Source: JAGRKR01 sp041397725
Lineage (GTDB): Bacteria; Pseudomonadota; Alphaproteobacteria; Rhizobiales; Hyphomicrobiaceae
Assembly: GCA_041397725.1 (NCBI GenBank)
Contig: JAWKVZ010000002.1
Location: forward strand, 62,001 to 126,000
Length of the DNA stretch: 64,000 nt
Reading direction: 5' to 3'
The notes beneath the pieces were generated by a model. It was given only the letters and a program-made list of their open reading frames with translations. It was not told where the DNA came from and searched no databases. Of the stretch, positions 1 through 8,735 are shown in pieces. A program made the translations under genes and the position numbers. How positions within the stretch are numbered: position 1 is the first letter of the stretch; the number at the start of each line of letters is the position of its first letter.

Positions 1-490
1 AGAACGAGATGAAGAACATGACGTCGACGAGTCCGCGGGGTCGGTCGAGATCGCCGCGGTAGAGATCGACAACGTAGGAGATGCCCTGAAAGGTGAAGAA
101 GGAGATGCCGATGGGCAGGATGATCTCGAGAAGCGGCAGCTCCCGACCGACGCCGAGCGCGGTGAGCAGGGCGTTGAGCTCGCTCGAGAACCAGCCGTAG
201 TACTTGAAGAAGCCGAGCAGGGCCAAGTTGCAGGCGATCCCGAGAGTGAGCGCCGCCTTGCGCAGCAGGCCGGGCGAGAGCCAGCCGATGATGCGCCCGA
301 TCGCCCAGTTGAGCAGCACGCTCGCCAGCAGCAACCCCGCGAGCCGCCAGTTCCAGAAGGCGTAGAACACGTAGCTCGCGGCGATGATGGCGAGCTTGTG
401 CAGCAGGTGCTGCCGGAGCACGACGAGCAGCCAGGAGGCCGGCCAGACGACGAGATAGAAGAGAAGGAAGCTCAGCGTCGGGAAGACCAT
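1..490 (-). CDS. MBOAT family O-acyltransferase, N-terminal part (cut by window edge)
   Basis: Only the first 163 residues are inside the window. The protein is very hydrophobic, with several predicted membrane segments. It carries FFKYYGW near residues 94-100 and LPIGISFFTFQ at about 125-135, the signature block of AlgI/PatA/DltB-type membrane-bound O-acyltransferases. The family moves acyl (usually acetyl) groups across the inner membrane for transfer to extracytoplasmic polysaccharide or peptidoglycan. The ATG lies 11 bp after the stop of the upstream SGNH hydrolase, so it is the third gene of a minus-strand operon. The catalytic His lies outside the window. The family call is firm, but the acceptor molecule is unknown. 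Confidence 0.88.
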   Translation of the reverse strand, partial: MVFPTLSFLLFYLVVWPASWLLVVLRQHLLHKLAIIAASYVFYAFWNWRLAGLLLASVLLNWAIGRIIGWLSPGLLRKAALTLGIACNLALLGFFKYYGWFSSELNALLTALGVGRELPLLEIILPIGISFFTFQGISYVVDLYRGDLDRPRGLVDVMFFISF

Positions 491-501
491 GTGCGGGCCC
501 C

Positions 502-1872
502 TCAGCGGCCGGGGTAGCCGTCGAGAATGCGCGCGAGCAGATGGTCGGCCGTGCGGTGGTAGCCTTCCCGCGTGAGATGAACGCGGTCCTTGGCGGCGAG
601 GCCGCTGCGGGTCCAGGCGTCGGCGCCGCATGGGCCGCCCTGCAGCTCGGCCCAGTCGATGAAGAGCGCGCCCTGGCGCTGGGCGGCCTGACGCTGGGCC
701 CGGCGCACGAGCGCCAGCCCGGGCGGAGTGTGCCAGTGGCACAGGCGCGGGTTCCTGGCGGCGATCAGGGCGTCATAGTCTCGCATCTCCTCCGGCGTCA
801 GCGGCTGGCAGCGGCGCGCATCCGCCTGGGCGCGGGCGGCATCGCAATAGCTCGGCAAACGGTTGGCGTCAGGTGGTCCGAGCACGACGACGCTCATGTC
901 CGGCGCCGCCCGGCGCAGGCGGGCGAGCCGCTGCTCGAACATCCAGGCGTAGCCTGCGAGACCGGCGAGCGACCCGAAGCCCTCGTTCGTGCCGAAGGCG
1001 AGGATCAGCAGGCGCGGCGCGAGGTGGCGGATGTCGCGCTCGACCGATGGCCAGTGCCAACGCGACATGACGCCGATCTGCGCGCCGGGGATGCCGAGGC
1101 TGGTGACGACGATGCCCGGCGACGCGCGCAGCAAGGACCAGTCGGTGATGTCGACCGGACCGTCGCCGTGCGGGACGAGCGCCAGCTCGCGACTGGCACG
1201 CGGCAGCGCGATGGCGCGGCGGATGTGCGTGCGGCCCGCGGCGCGCGTCTGGAGCGAGCGCAAGCGGCGCCCGTTGATGAGAACGTCGAGGCGGCCGCCA
1301 TCGGGGCGCGTCAGATAGCCGACCTCGACGCTGTCGAAGGTGCCCTTGTCGTCCCGCGAAGCGACGAGGATCTCCTCGACGGGGGTCGTGCCGCGCAGCA
1401 CGAAGCCCGAGAGCCCATAGGCGGCGGGCGGGGGCTTGGCGCCGTGGCTCGAAAGCACGGTCCAGTCGCCGGCCTGGACGACGACGTGGCCGTGGGGACG
1501 CCAGTAGATGAAGGGCTCGCCGGGTGGCAGCATGCCCCGGCCGGCATTGCCGAAGCGCCGCTGCAAGCGCTCACGCAGGCGACCGGAGAGCATGTCGCCG
1601 GCCGTGTGACTGTCGCCGAGCTGGAGGATGGTGAGCCGGCTGGTCCGGCGACGCTCGAGCGCGGCGAGGCCGGCGTGGAACGAGGCCAGGGGATGGCCGT
1701 TCGCGTCCTCGGAGGCCTTGGTGGCAGGCGGTGGCGGCGACTGGGCGGCCGCGTCCTGTGCGTTGGCGAGGGCCACAAGCAGCGCGACCGACATCGCCGC
1801 AGCCATGCGCCACGCGCGTCCGCAGCATCGTTGCACCGATGGCCTGTCTGTCGCCTGGATCGCGGTCGTCAT
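502..1872 (-). CDS. Exported SGNH/GDSL hydrolase-family protein, partner of MBOAT
   Basis: This is a 456-residue protein with a hydrophobic N-terminal segment (about 23-44, ending AAAQ) that looks like a signal peptide; Met23 is an alternative start. Block I is LGDSHT at 85-90 with the nucleophile Ser, block III is FGTNEG at about 293-298, and block V is DRVHLT at about 429-434 with the Asp-x-x-His pair. SGNH proteins next to MBOAT genes (AlgX/AlgJ, PatB) perform the final periplasmic O-acetyl transfer or its reversal, so I infer that role here. The catalytic blocks look intact. The middle (about 150-260) resembles a beta-rich insert, possibly carbohydrate-binding, but I cannot name it. Confidence 0.82.
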   Translation of the reverse strand: MTTAIQATDRPSVQRCCGRAWRMAAAMSVALLVALANAQDAAAQSPPPPATKASEDANGHPLASFHAGLAALERRRTSRLTILQLGDSHTAGDMLSGRLRERLQRRFGNAGRGMLPPGEPFIYWRPHGHVVVQAGDWTVLSSHGAKPPPAAYGLSGFVLRGTTPVEEILVASRDDKGTFDSVEVGYLTRPDGGRLDVLINGRRLRSLQTRAAGRTHIRRAIALPRASRELALVPHGDGPVDITDWSLLRASPGIVVTSLGIPGAQIGVMSRWHWPSVERDIRHLAPRLLILAFGTNEGFGSLAGLAGYAWMFEQRLARLRRAAPDMSVVVLGPPDANRLPSYCDAARAQADARRCQPLTPEEMRDYDALIAARNPRLCHWHTPPGLALVRRAQRQAAQRQGALFIDWAELQGGPCGADAWTRSGLAAKDRVHLTREGYHRTADHLLARILDGYPGR

Positions 1873-1893
1873 GCCGGGCGCCCCGATCGTGAG

Positions 1894-2697
1894 CTAATGC
1901 GCCGCGCCCTCTGCGAGCGTGCGGAAGTGCGGCGAGGCCTCGCGCAGGCGCGCCAGGACGCGGTCGGCGATCAGCTCGTAGGCCGGCGCCGTGAAATGCA
2001 CGCCGTCCGACATGCGCATGAGCTGCATCTTGCCGTCGCGGTCCTTGAAGTGGGCGGTATAGCGGCCCTTGGCGTCGGCGGTCAGCTCCCACGTCGGCAG
2101 CAGCAGCACGAGCGGGCGGCTGTGCGCCGCGGCCGTGACGATGTCGTTGACCCGGCGGGCATCGACGTTGGCGTCATCCTCGCGCATGACCGGCAGGAGT
2201 ATCCAGACGAGCGGCACCTTGCGTCGAGCCGCGTGGTCCATGAATCGTTCGATGCGCCCGCGATAGAGCTCGACCCACTTGGGCGTGCCGAGCAGCGCGT
2301 GGGAGCGGCTGCCGATGAAGAAGCTGCGGCGGTCGTTGGCGCCGATCATCATGACGAGGGCGTGCACCGGCCCCTTGGCGAAGGCCCTGTCGATCATGTC
2401 GGTGAGGTCGGAGCCGGTGAAGCCGACCGAATTCTTGGCGCCGCGGTAGATCTTGTAGCGTTTGTCGCGCTGGACGGTGCGGTAGAGGCCGGCCCACATG
2501 CCGTCGGCGAGCGAGTCGCCGACAACGGCGATCGTCAGTGAGCGTGGCCTGCGCTCGGCGCTCGGGACGGATGCCTTGCTGGCCTTGACGACGCGCCCGG
2601 AGGACGGCTCGGCGCGGCTCGGCATTCCGAGAGCTGCGGCGAGAGCCGCTGCAAAAAGAAACAATGAAACGGCCTTCGTGCAAATCGAGCGCAACAC
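1894..2697 (-). CDS. DUF459-type SGNH hydrolase, exported
   Basis: This is the first gene of the three-gene minus-strand unit with the second SGNH protein and the MBOAT gene; the gap to the next start is 21 bp. A hydrophobic leader (SLFLFAAALAAALG) is followed by VVGDSLADG (block I), MMIGANDR (block III) and SDGVHFT (block V), giving a complete SGNH triad set and the DUF459 layout. The start is uncertain. I chose a GTG just after a run of seven G that can act as ribosome-binding site; a TTG at 2724 would add nine residues. The likely role is periplasmic acyl-ester chemistry on an envelope polymer. Family confidence is high, substrate unknown. Confidence 0.8.
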   Translation of the reverse strand: MLRSICTKAVSLFLFAAALAAALGMPSRAEPSSGRVVKASKASVPSAERRPRSLTIAVVGDSLADGMWAGLYRTVQRDKRYKIYRGAKNSVGFTGSDLTDMIDRAFAKGPVHALVMMIGANDRRSFFIGSRSHALLGTPKWVELYRGRIERFMDHAARRKVPLVWILLPVMREDDANVDARRVNDIVTAAAHSRPLVLLLPTWELTADAKGRYTAHFKDRDGKMQLMRMSDGVHFTAPAYELIADRVLARLREASPHFRTLAEGAAH

Positions 2698-2861
2698 GAC
2701 CCCCCCACGACAAACACAGGTCAAAATCGCTCATCAGCCAGCACTTGACCTTAGTCCCGTCCGGCAGGCGAGACAATCTCGACACCGGTTCTGCAACGGG
2801 CCGCCGCCAAGTTGGTGGGCAAGCGACGCACATCTGCAACGGTCCGAGCGGGGAGTTGACA

Positions 2862-3305
2862 ATGGCGCGGCACTGCGTCACTCGAAATCAGGCGAGCGAC
2901 AGGAGCGGGAATCATCGCGACATGCTCATCGTGCACTGGATAGGCCGTTTGCTGCGCTTTCTGGGACGCCTCCTGCTGCGTCCAGGCGTCCTCTTCGCGG
3001 TGCGCATGCTCGGTGGCTGGTCGTTCGTGCTGGCCGTGATCGCGCTGGCGTCCGACATCGTGCGCAGCAACGGTGGTCTGCTGGGATTGGCGCCGACGCC
3101 GTTCTCCGCGCACTGGCGGGCGATCGCACCCGGCTCATACGCCGCCAGCGAAGCCTGGGTGCGGACGACGCTTGGCGCCGGTGTGTGGGACGGCCCGTTG
3201 ACGGCGCTGATCAGCATTCCAACATTCGTGCTCCTGGCGATGCTCGGCATAGCGCTCTACTGGATCGGCCGCACGCGCCGCACGGTCAACATCTACGCGA
3301 ACTGA
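2862..3305 (+). CDS. Small two-segment membrane protein, unknown function
   Basis: This is a protein of about 147 residues, divergent from the SGNH/MBOAT operon. The chosen ATG has GGGAG six bases upstream; an ATG at 2922 is an alternative start with a weaker site. It has an amphipathic Arg-rich start, one hydrophobic segment (WSFVLAVIALASDIV), a short extracytoplasmic loop and a second hydrophobic segment (FVLLAMLGIALYWIG), then a short basic tail. I recognise no catalytic motif. It is probably a small inner-membrane protein. Reading in this frame is open far upstream, so the start is the main uncertainty. Confidence 0.6.
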   Translation: MARHCVTRNQASDRSGNHRDMLIVHWIGRLLRFLGRLLLRPGVLFAVRMLGGWSFVLAVIALASDIVRSNGGLLGLAPTPFSAHWRAIAPGSYAASEAWVRTTLGAGVWDGPLTALISIPTFVLLAMLGIALYWIGRTRRTVNIYAN

Positions 3306-3362
3306 CGCGGCGCGCGCCGGCCACCGGGCGATGGCGACGGACAGATCAGAGACCCGTGGCGC

Positions 3363-4508
3363 CTATGGCCCGCCCGCCGCCGCTTCCGGCGGCATCAGGT
3401 GAATGCCCGCGGCGAGCAGAGAGAGGGTGACTACCACGCCCGGCGCCAGCTGGTTGCGGCGTGCGGTATGCGTTGGAACCCTGAAGTTCAGTGTGCTCCT
3501 GTCGTGCTCGCTGGTCTGCCCTGCCACGGCCACGAGCATGGAGGTCTGCTCGCCCATGCCGGCCATCTCGACGATGGTGCCACTGACGGGGTTCTCGCGC
3601 TCGCCGAGCGAGGGGCGGTCGCGGCGATGCAGCACGATGTGATCCGACGGCACGAGCCAGGACACGTTGCTGCTCTCGGCGAAGTCGCCCGTGCTCACGA
3701 CCTCGACCTGATGGCCACGCCAGGCGATGAGGCCATGCCGGCCCGGCGCCGATGAGCGGACGACGGTACCGTGAAAGACGTTGGTCTGGCCGACGAGGCG
3801 CGCCACGATGGGGCTCAAGGGCCGCTGGCGGATGTCCTCCGGTGGTCCCTCCTGCAGCGTCTCGCCGCGATAGAGCACGACCATGCGGTCGGCCAGCGCG
3901 ACGGCCTCGTTGAGGTCATGCGTCACGAGCACGATGGGAATGCGCAAGCGCGCGCGCAGCGCCACGAGCTCGCGTTTCAGCCGCTCGCGCGTCATCTGAT
4001 CGACGGCGGAGAACGGCTCGTCGAGCAGGAGGACCGCGGGTTCGCGGGCGAGAGCGCGCGCCAGGGCGACGCGCTGGCGCTGCCCCCCGGAGAGCGCCTC
4101 GGGGCGGCGTTCCTCCAGCCCCTTGAGATTGACCAGGTCGAGTAGCTCGCGGGCGCGGCGCGTGCGCTCGTCCGGCGGCAGATGGCGGAGCGGCGTGGCG
4201 ACGTTTTCTGCGGCCGTCATGTGGGGGAAGAGCGCGTAATCCTGGAACACCAGTCCGACTCGGCGGGCCTGGGGAGCCAGATGGACGCCGGCCGCGCGGT
4301 CGAGCCAGGCCTGGCCGTTGCAGGCGATGCGCCCGTCGGCGACCTCGACCAGGCCGGCGATGGCGCGCAGGATCGTGGTCTTGCCGCTGCCGGACGGCCC
4401 GACCAGCGCGAGAAGCTGGCCGGCGCGGCAGGTGAAGGTTGCGTCGAGCGGTATGGGATGGGTCTGTCGCAGCCGCACCTCGAGGCTCGCCGGCTCAGCC
4501 GCGGTCAT
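3363..4508 (-). CDS. modC: Molybdate ABC transporter ATP-binding protein
   Basis: The 381-residue ATPase drives molybdate import together with ModB and ModA. It shows Walker A GPSGSGKTT (about 37-45), Q-loop VFQDYALFP, signature LSGGQRQR, Walker B VLLLDEP and the switch histidine in LVTHD. A C-terminal region of about 140 residues after the ATPase core fits the regulatory/TOBE-type domain of ModC. Its start overlaps the end of modB by 14 bp, so the two are translationally coupled. Gene order modA-modB-modC on the minus strand is the classic arrangement. The nearby fdhD and molybdenum hydroxylase genes fit a cell that uses molybdenum cofactor. Confidence 0.93.
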   Translation of the reverse strand: MTAAEPASLEVRLRQTHPIPLDATFTCRAGQLLALVGPSGSGKTTILRAIAGLVEVADGRIACNGQAWLDRAAGVHLAPQARRVGLVFQDYALFPHMTAAENVATPLRHLPPDERTRRARELLDLVNLKGLEERRPEALSGGQRQRVALARALAREPAVLLLDEPFSAVDQMTRERLKRELVALRARLRIPIVLVTHDLNEAVALADRMVVLYRGETLQEGPPEDIRQRPLSPIVARLVGQTNVFHGTVVRSSAPGRHGLIAWRGHQVEVVSTGDFAESSNVSWLVPSDHIVLHRRDRPSLGERENPVSGTIVEMAGMGEQTSMLVAVAGQTSEHDRSTLNFRVPTHTARRNQLAPGVVVTLSLLAAGIHLMPPEAAAGGP

Positions 4509-5181
4509 GGCGGCGCCTCCTGCCGGTCGTCAGGTGCACCACGAATATGGCAAAGAACGAGAAGGCGAGCAGCACCGCGGCCATGGCCGCAGCCGCACTG
4601 TTCTCGAAGGCTTGGACGCGGTCGTAAACAGCGATAGCGAGCGTCTGCGTCTCGCCGGGAATGTTTCCGCCGACCATCAGGATGACGCCGAACTCGCCGA
4701 GTGTGTGGGCAAAGACGAGCGCGGTCGCCGAGACGAGGCCCGGCCAGGCCAGCGGCAGCTCGACCCGCACGAAGGTCTCGAAGCTCGAGAGCCCGCTCAC
4801 CCAGGCTGCCTCGCGGAGATTGGCGGGGATGGCCTCGAAGGCCCGCTGCATGGGCTGGATGGCGAAGGGAATGTTGAAGATCATCGAGGCGACGAGAATG
4901 CCCTCGAAAGTGAAGACCAGACCGCGCCCGGTCGCGCGCTCGAGGCCTGAGCCGACAAGCGACTGAGGGCCGAGACCCACCAGCAGATAGTAGCCGAGCA
5001 CCGTCGGCGGCAGGACCAGCGGCAGCATGATCGCCGCCTCGACGGCCGTGCGCCCGCGAAAAGGTGTCCAGGCCAGCGCGCGGCCAGCCAGGATGCCGAC
5101 GGGCAGCAGCAGCAGCGACGTCCAGGCCGCGAGTTTGAGGGAGATCTGGAAGGCGGACCAGTCCACGGGCGTGGCGCTCAC
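4495..5181 (-). CDS. modB: Molybdate ABC transporter permease
   Basis: The 228-residue inner-membrane permease has about five hydrophobic segments and a typical ModB EAA-loop region (PANLREAAWVSG...ELPLAWPG). The sequence from WSAFQISLKLA to the end matches ModB length and layout. The start is GTG: the end of modA reads AAAGTGAGC, so modA stop TGA and modB GTG overlap by 4 bp. No in-frame ATG exists at a sensible place; the frame is open far upstream across modA, but that part is antisense-like noise. It forms the membrane channel for molybdate, working with ModA and ModC. Confidence 0.92.
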   Translation of the reverse strand: MSATPVDWSAFQISLKLAAWTSLLLLPVGILAGRALAWTPFRGRTAVEAAIMLPLVLPPTVLGYYLLVGLGPQSLVGSGLERATGRGLVFTFEGILVASMIFNIPFAIQPMQRAFEAIPANLREAAWVSGLSSFETFVRVELPLAWPGLVSATALVFAHTLGEFGVILMVGGNIPGETQTLAIAVYDRVQAFENSAAAAMAAVLLAFSFFAIFVVHLTTGRRRRHDRG

Positions 5182-6050
5182 TTTACCTTGTCGCCGGCAG
5201 GCAGCGCCGGGCTTCGCGGCTCGAGCGGAAAAGCATAGCCGCGCTGTGCCAGGATCGCCCGCGCCTCGGGGCCGAGCAGGAACCGGTAGAGTGATCGTAC
5301 CGCTTCGCCGGCGTCCTTGACCACGACCATTCTCTGCTCCAGGGGGCGATGCCACTCGGCGGGGATGACGGCGTAGCGAATTTTTCCGGCAACGCTCGGC
5401 GCGGAGAGCAGGGACACCGCCACGAGAGCGCCATCGGCGGCGCCGGACAGCGCGAACTGCAGCGCCTGGGCGACGTTCTCGCCGAGAGCGAGGCGATCGC
5501 GTACGGCGTCGCTCAGCCCGGCGCGCTGCAGGGCCTCCATGGCTGCCACGCCATAGGGCGCGTGCCTGGGATTGGCGATGGCGAGGTGCCGCACGCGGCC
5601 CGATGCGAGCGCGGCCTTGAGGCCGTCCAGGCGTGCGTCGATGGCGACCGGCGACGACTTGCCCGTGACGATGGCGAGCCGTCCCAGGGCGTAGACGGCG
5701 CTGACTCCCTGCGTGCGTCCACGCTGCTCGAGCCAGCGCACCCGCTCGGCATCGGCGGACAGGAACAGCGCGAACGGCGCCTTGTTGGCGATCTGGCGGG
5801 CGAGATTGCCGCTGGAGCCATAGGAGATGCGGAAGCGCTGGCCGGTGCGGCGCTCGTAGACCTTGAGGATTTCCTCGAGCGTGCCGCGCAGATTGGCTGC
5901 GGCGGCGATGATCGGTACGTCGGCCCGGGGCTGAGCGACGGCGGGCGGCAATGGCGCGCACATCAGCCCGAGTGCCGCCAGCAGCGCGAGCGCGCAGCGC
6001 GTCGCCCCGCGACCCGTCGATCGCCAAGGCCGTCCTGTTGGAAGCGTCAT
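5178..6050 (-). CDS. modA: Molybdate ABC transporter substrate-binding protein
   Basis: The 290-residue periplasmic binding protein has a signal peptide (CALALLAALGLMCAPLPPAVAQ) followed by the ModA-type start of the mature protein (IIAAAANLRGTLEEI) and the ligand-site region YGSSGNLARQI. The residues AAAAN and SSGN are where ModA proteins hold the oxyanion through main-chain and Ser contacts. The chosen ATG directly precedes the signal peptide; an upstream ATG at 6197 would add 49 residues with no signal character. It is first in modABC. The region upstream is a divergent promoter shared with the alcohol dehydrogenase operon; I see no clear ModE-type box. Confidence 0.9.
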   Translation of the reverse strand: MTLPTGRPWRSTGRGATRCALALLAALGLMCAPLPPAVAQPRADVPIIAAAANLRGTLEEILKVYERRTGQRFRISYGSSGNLARQIANKAPFALFLSADAERVRWLEQRGRTQGVSAVYALGRLAIVTGKSSPVAIDARLDGLKAALASGRVRHLAIANPRHAPYGVAAMEALQRAGLSDAVRDRLALGENVAQALQFALSGAADGALVAVSLLSAPSVAGKIRYAVIPAEWHRPLEQRMVVVKDAGEAVRSLYRFLLGPEARAILAQRGYAFPLEPRSPALPAGDKVK

Positions 6051-6318
6051 GTGACGTGGGGTGGTGCTCGGCACGGCGGCTCCGCTCGGCTCGGCTGTCT
6101 TTGCGACAACACATAGCGCGAATTGCGCAGGGCCAGAAGGGCCGATGCACCCGACACGGTGCGCTTTGATCTTGCCGGCGGAACGGACTAGAATCACAGT
6201 GAGCCATCAGGCATCGTTGCGCATTCGAGACGTCGATATCCTCGCCGTGGGCGGGAAGCGTCGCTCAGTCCTGCGGGCGATGCCTGCGGTGACAACTCCA
6301 GCCGGAAGGTCCAGCCAG

Positions 6319-7443
6319 ATGAAAATGCGCGCCGCCGTCATCCGCGAGATGATGAAGCCGAGGCCGTACTCCCAGAGCCAGCCGCTGGCCATCGAGGAGG
6401 TGGAACTGGCGCCGCCCGGCGAGGGCGAGGTGCTCGTCAGGATCAGGGCCGCCGGCCTCTGCCATTCCGACCTCTCGACCATCAACGGCGACCGTCCGCG
6501 CCAGATGCCGATGGTGCTCGGCCACGAGGCCGCCGGCGAGGTCGTCGAGCTGGGTGCGGGCGTCAAGGATCTCAAGGCCGGGGATCGCGTCATCCTCGTG
6601 TTCGTGCCGAGCTGCGGCGCCTGCCTGCCGTGCATGGAAGGGCGTCCGGCGCTGTGCGAGCCCGGCGCCAGATCGAACGGAGCCGGTACGCTGCTGTCGG
6701 GTTCGACGCGCCTCAGCCAGGGCGGCAAGCCCGTGCACCATCACGTTGGCGTCTCCGCCTTCGCGGAATATGCCGTCGTGGCGCGGGGCTCTCTGGTGAA
6801 GATCGAGGACAGCCTCTCCTACGAGGAGGCGGCGCTGTTCGGATGTGCCGTCGTGACGGGGGCAGGCGCGGTCATCAACACCGGCAAGGTGCAGCCGGGA
6901 CAGAGCGTCGCCATCGTCGGTCTCGGTGGGGTCGGACTCATGTCGATGCTGGCGGCGAAGGTCTCGGGCGCCCGCCAGATCATCGCTGTCGACACGCTCG
7001 ACGACAAGCTGCAGCTCGCCCGCCAGCTCGGCGCTACGCACACCGTCAATGCCCGCGAGGCGACGGCGGTCGAGCAGGTCCGCGATCTGTCCGGCGGCGG
7101 CGTCGATTTCGCCTTCGAGCTGGCCAGCTCGGTGAAAGCGCTGGAGCTCGCCTACAAGGTGACAAAGCGCGGCGGCACGACGGTCACGGCGAGCCTGCCG
7201 CATCCCGACCACCGCTTCGAGCTGCCGGCGACCCACCTTGTGGCGGAAGAGCGCTGCATCAAGGGCAGCTACGTCGGGAGCTGCGTGCCGGCCCGCGACG
7301 TGCCGCGCTACATCTCGCTCTATCAGCAGGGGCTTCTGCCCGTCGACCGGCTGATGAGCGAGCGGATCAGCCTCGCAGAGATCAATACCGGCTTCGACCG
7401 GCTGGCCGATGGGCGCTCCGTGCGCCAGATTCTGGTGCCCTAG
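6319..7443 (+). CDS. Zinc-dependent alcohol dehydrogenase (MDR superfamily)
   Basis: The 374-residue enzyme oxidises an alcohol (or reduces an aldehyde or ketone) with NAD(P). The catalytic zinc site is Cys48 in LCHSD and His69-Glu70 in LGHEAAGEV. The structural zinc loop carries four Cys (about 99, 102, 105, 113). The Rossmann motif GLGGVGLMSM follows at about 200. The long insert with HHHVGVSAFAEYAVV is typical of class III-like ADHs. An AAGG-type ribosome-binding site precedes the chosen ATG; a second Met two residues later is possible. It is the first gene of a five-gene unit ending at the terminator near 10.55 kb. The substrate is unknown. Confidence 0.85.
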   Translation: MKMRAAVIREMMKPRPYSQSQPLAIEEVELAPPGEGEVLVRIRAAGLCHSDLSTINGDRPRQMPMVLGHEAAGEVVELGAGVKDLKAGDRVILVFVPSCGACLPCMEGRPALCEPGARSNGAGTLLSGSTRLSQGGKPVHHHVGVSAFAEYAVVARGSLVKIEDSLSYEEAALFGCAVVTGAGAVINTGKVQPGQSVAIVGLGGVGLMSMLAAKVSGARQIIAVDTLDDKLQLARQLGATHTVNAREATAVEQVRDLSGGGVDFAFELASSVKALELAYKVTKRGGTTVTASLPHPDHRFELPATHLVAEERCIKGSYVGSCVPARDVPRYISLYQQGLLPVDRLMSERISLAEINTGFDRLADGRSVRQILVP

Positions 7444-7512
7444 GCTGCGATCATCGACAAGGTTCGCCGAGACGGACCAGCGCAGACCAGATTTGGATCG
7501 GGAGGACGGACC

Positions 7513-8262
7513 ATGTGCGAGCAGGCTGCCGAGCGCGGCAGGGGCTGGAAGGGGTGGCTCGAGCTGCCGGCCGTGACGGCCGCGGCGCCGACGGGGCCGT
7601 GGATCGATCTGTCGTGGACGATCGACGAGGATCTGCCCCGCGTGCCGGCTTTTCCGGCGCCGCGCATCTCCAAGTTGCGGTCTCAGCCGCGCGACCCCTA
7701 CAACGCCACCGAGCTCTCCATGGTCGTGCACACCGGCACGCACGTCGATGCGCCGCGCCACTTCTTTTCCGATGGTCCCGCTTTCGATGAGATTCCCATC
7801 GACCGGCTCGCGGGGCCGGGCGTGGTCTGGCACCTCGATCTCGAGCCGGAGGCGATCATCGACGTGCCCCACCTCGAGGCGGCGCGGCCACGCCTCAGGC
7901 CGGGAGACATTCTCGCGCTCTTCACGGGTTTCGCAGAGCGCTTCGGCACACCACACTACGACCGCCACCCGTCCCTCAGCGTCGCGGCCGCCGAATGGCT
8001 GGTGGCGCATCGCTGCAAGTTGCTCGCCTGCGACTTCGGCACGCCCGATCTGCCGCACCATCTCCGCCAGGAAGGCTTCGCCTGGCCTGTCCATCACGTG
8101 CTGCTGGCCAGCGGCGTGCTTGTCTGCGAGCATCTGCGCGGTCACGCCGCACTCGCCGGACGCCGCGCCGAGTTCATGTTCTCCGCGCTCGGCATCCGCG
8201 GCTCGGACGGTGCGCCGGCACGGGTCATGGCCCGGCCCGTGGCGGACGAGAGCCCCACGTGA
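7513..8262 (+). CDS. Cyclase family protein (kynurenine-formamidase-like metal hydrolase)
   Basis: This 249-residue protein has the signature HTGTHVDAPRHF at 73-84, the metal-binding motif of the cyclase/KynB family (PF04199). Members hydrolyse amides or lactones such as N-formylkynurenine or isatin. Further matches are the GDILALFTGF strand and a late His/Asp-rich region (CDFGTPDLP, WPVHHVLL). A GGGAGG element precedes the ATG. It lies 69 bp after the alcohol dehydrogenase and 49 bp before the SCP2-like gene. The context is catabolic but gives no substrate: no kynurenine-pathway partner (kynA, kynU) is nearby, so I do not call it KynB. Confidence 0.82.
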   Translation: MCEQAAERGRGWKGWLELPAVTAAAPTGPWIDLSWTIDEDLPRVPAFPAPRISKLRSQPRDPYNATELSMVVHTGTHVDAPRHFFSDGPAFDEIPIDRLAGPGVVWHLDLEPEAIIDVPHLEAARPRLRPGDILALFTGFAERFGTPHYDRHPSLSVAAAEWLVAHRCKLLACDFGTPDLPHHLRQEGFAWPVHHVLLASGVLVCEHLRGHAALAGRRAEFMFSALGIRGSDGAPARVMARPVADESPT

Positions 8263-8311
8263 AGGCGATGCCGGGAGCGGTCCGCAGGGCTGGCGAGGAG
8301 ACAACGGCGTT

Positions 8312-8719
8312 ATGAGCACGATGACAACCGACGCATCCACGACCGTTCTGGCGCGCATGTGCGAGCTGCCGGCGATGGTCAATGGTGACGATGCGCTCGT
8401 GCGGCGGGGACGGTTTCTCGACTGCGACTTTCTCGTCGGCGTCGGTGACGTGCCGGTCTACGTCTCCGTGCGCGGCGGCCGCATCGCGGCACTCGAGCAA
8501 GGTGAGCGGCTGACACGCCGTACGGACTTTGCGATCCGTGCCGCGCCCGAGACGTGGCTGAGGTTCTGGGAGGCGGTGCCGGCGCCGGGCTGGCACGACC
8601 TCTCGGCGCTCGTGAAGCAGGGGGCAGCGAGCATGGAAGGCGACTTCCGCGTGATCATGGCGAACCTCCAGTACTTCAAGGATGTGCTCGCAAGACCTCG
8701 AGCGCGGGCGGCCGGCTAG
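8312..8719 (+). CDS. SCP2-like small protein (putative sterol-carrier fold)
   Basis: This is a 135-residue soluble protein. The order of elements resembles SCP2-fold proteins: a beta-rich start (VPVYVSVRGGRIAAL), then DFAIRAAPETWLRFW, then GAASMEGDFRVIMANLQYFKDVL, where SCP2 proteins usually have a Gly-x-x-x-x-Glu-Gly-Asp segment before the last helix. I assign the fold from pattern only. SCP2 domains bind acyl or sterol ligands, so a carrier or substrate-binding role in the operon is possible. A GAGGAG site sits about 12 bases before the ATG, and the gene ends 16 bp before the hydrolase start. Confidence 0.62.
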   Translation: MSTMTTDASTTVLARMCELPAMVNGDDALVRRGRFLDCDFLVGVGDVPVYVSVRGGRIAALEQGERLTRRTDFAIRAAPETWLRFWEAVPAPGWHDLSALVKQGAASMEGDFRVIMANLQYFKDVLARPRARAAG

Positions 8720-8735
8720 ACGGAGGGCGAGGGAG

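Noticed and set aside
541..2541. Long open frame on the plus strand opposite the two SGNH genes
   Set aside because: It is a high-GC antisense shadow: no ribosome-binding site, odd Arg/Gly/Ala-rich composition, and the opposite strand carries complete SGNH motifs.
4495..6207. Extension of modB upstream across modA
   Set aside because: The frame is merely open. The extra part lies out of frame over modA and has no signal or family match; GTG at the GTGA overlap is the proper start.
7513..8262. Calling the cyclase-family gene kynB
   Set aside because: The motif fits the whole family, and no other kynurenine-pathway gene is near.
6265..8382. Open frame of about 700 codons on the minus strand
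   Set aside because: It runs antisense to the alcohol dehydrogenase and cyclase genes, which have full catalytic motifs; composition is random-like.
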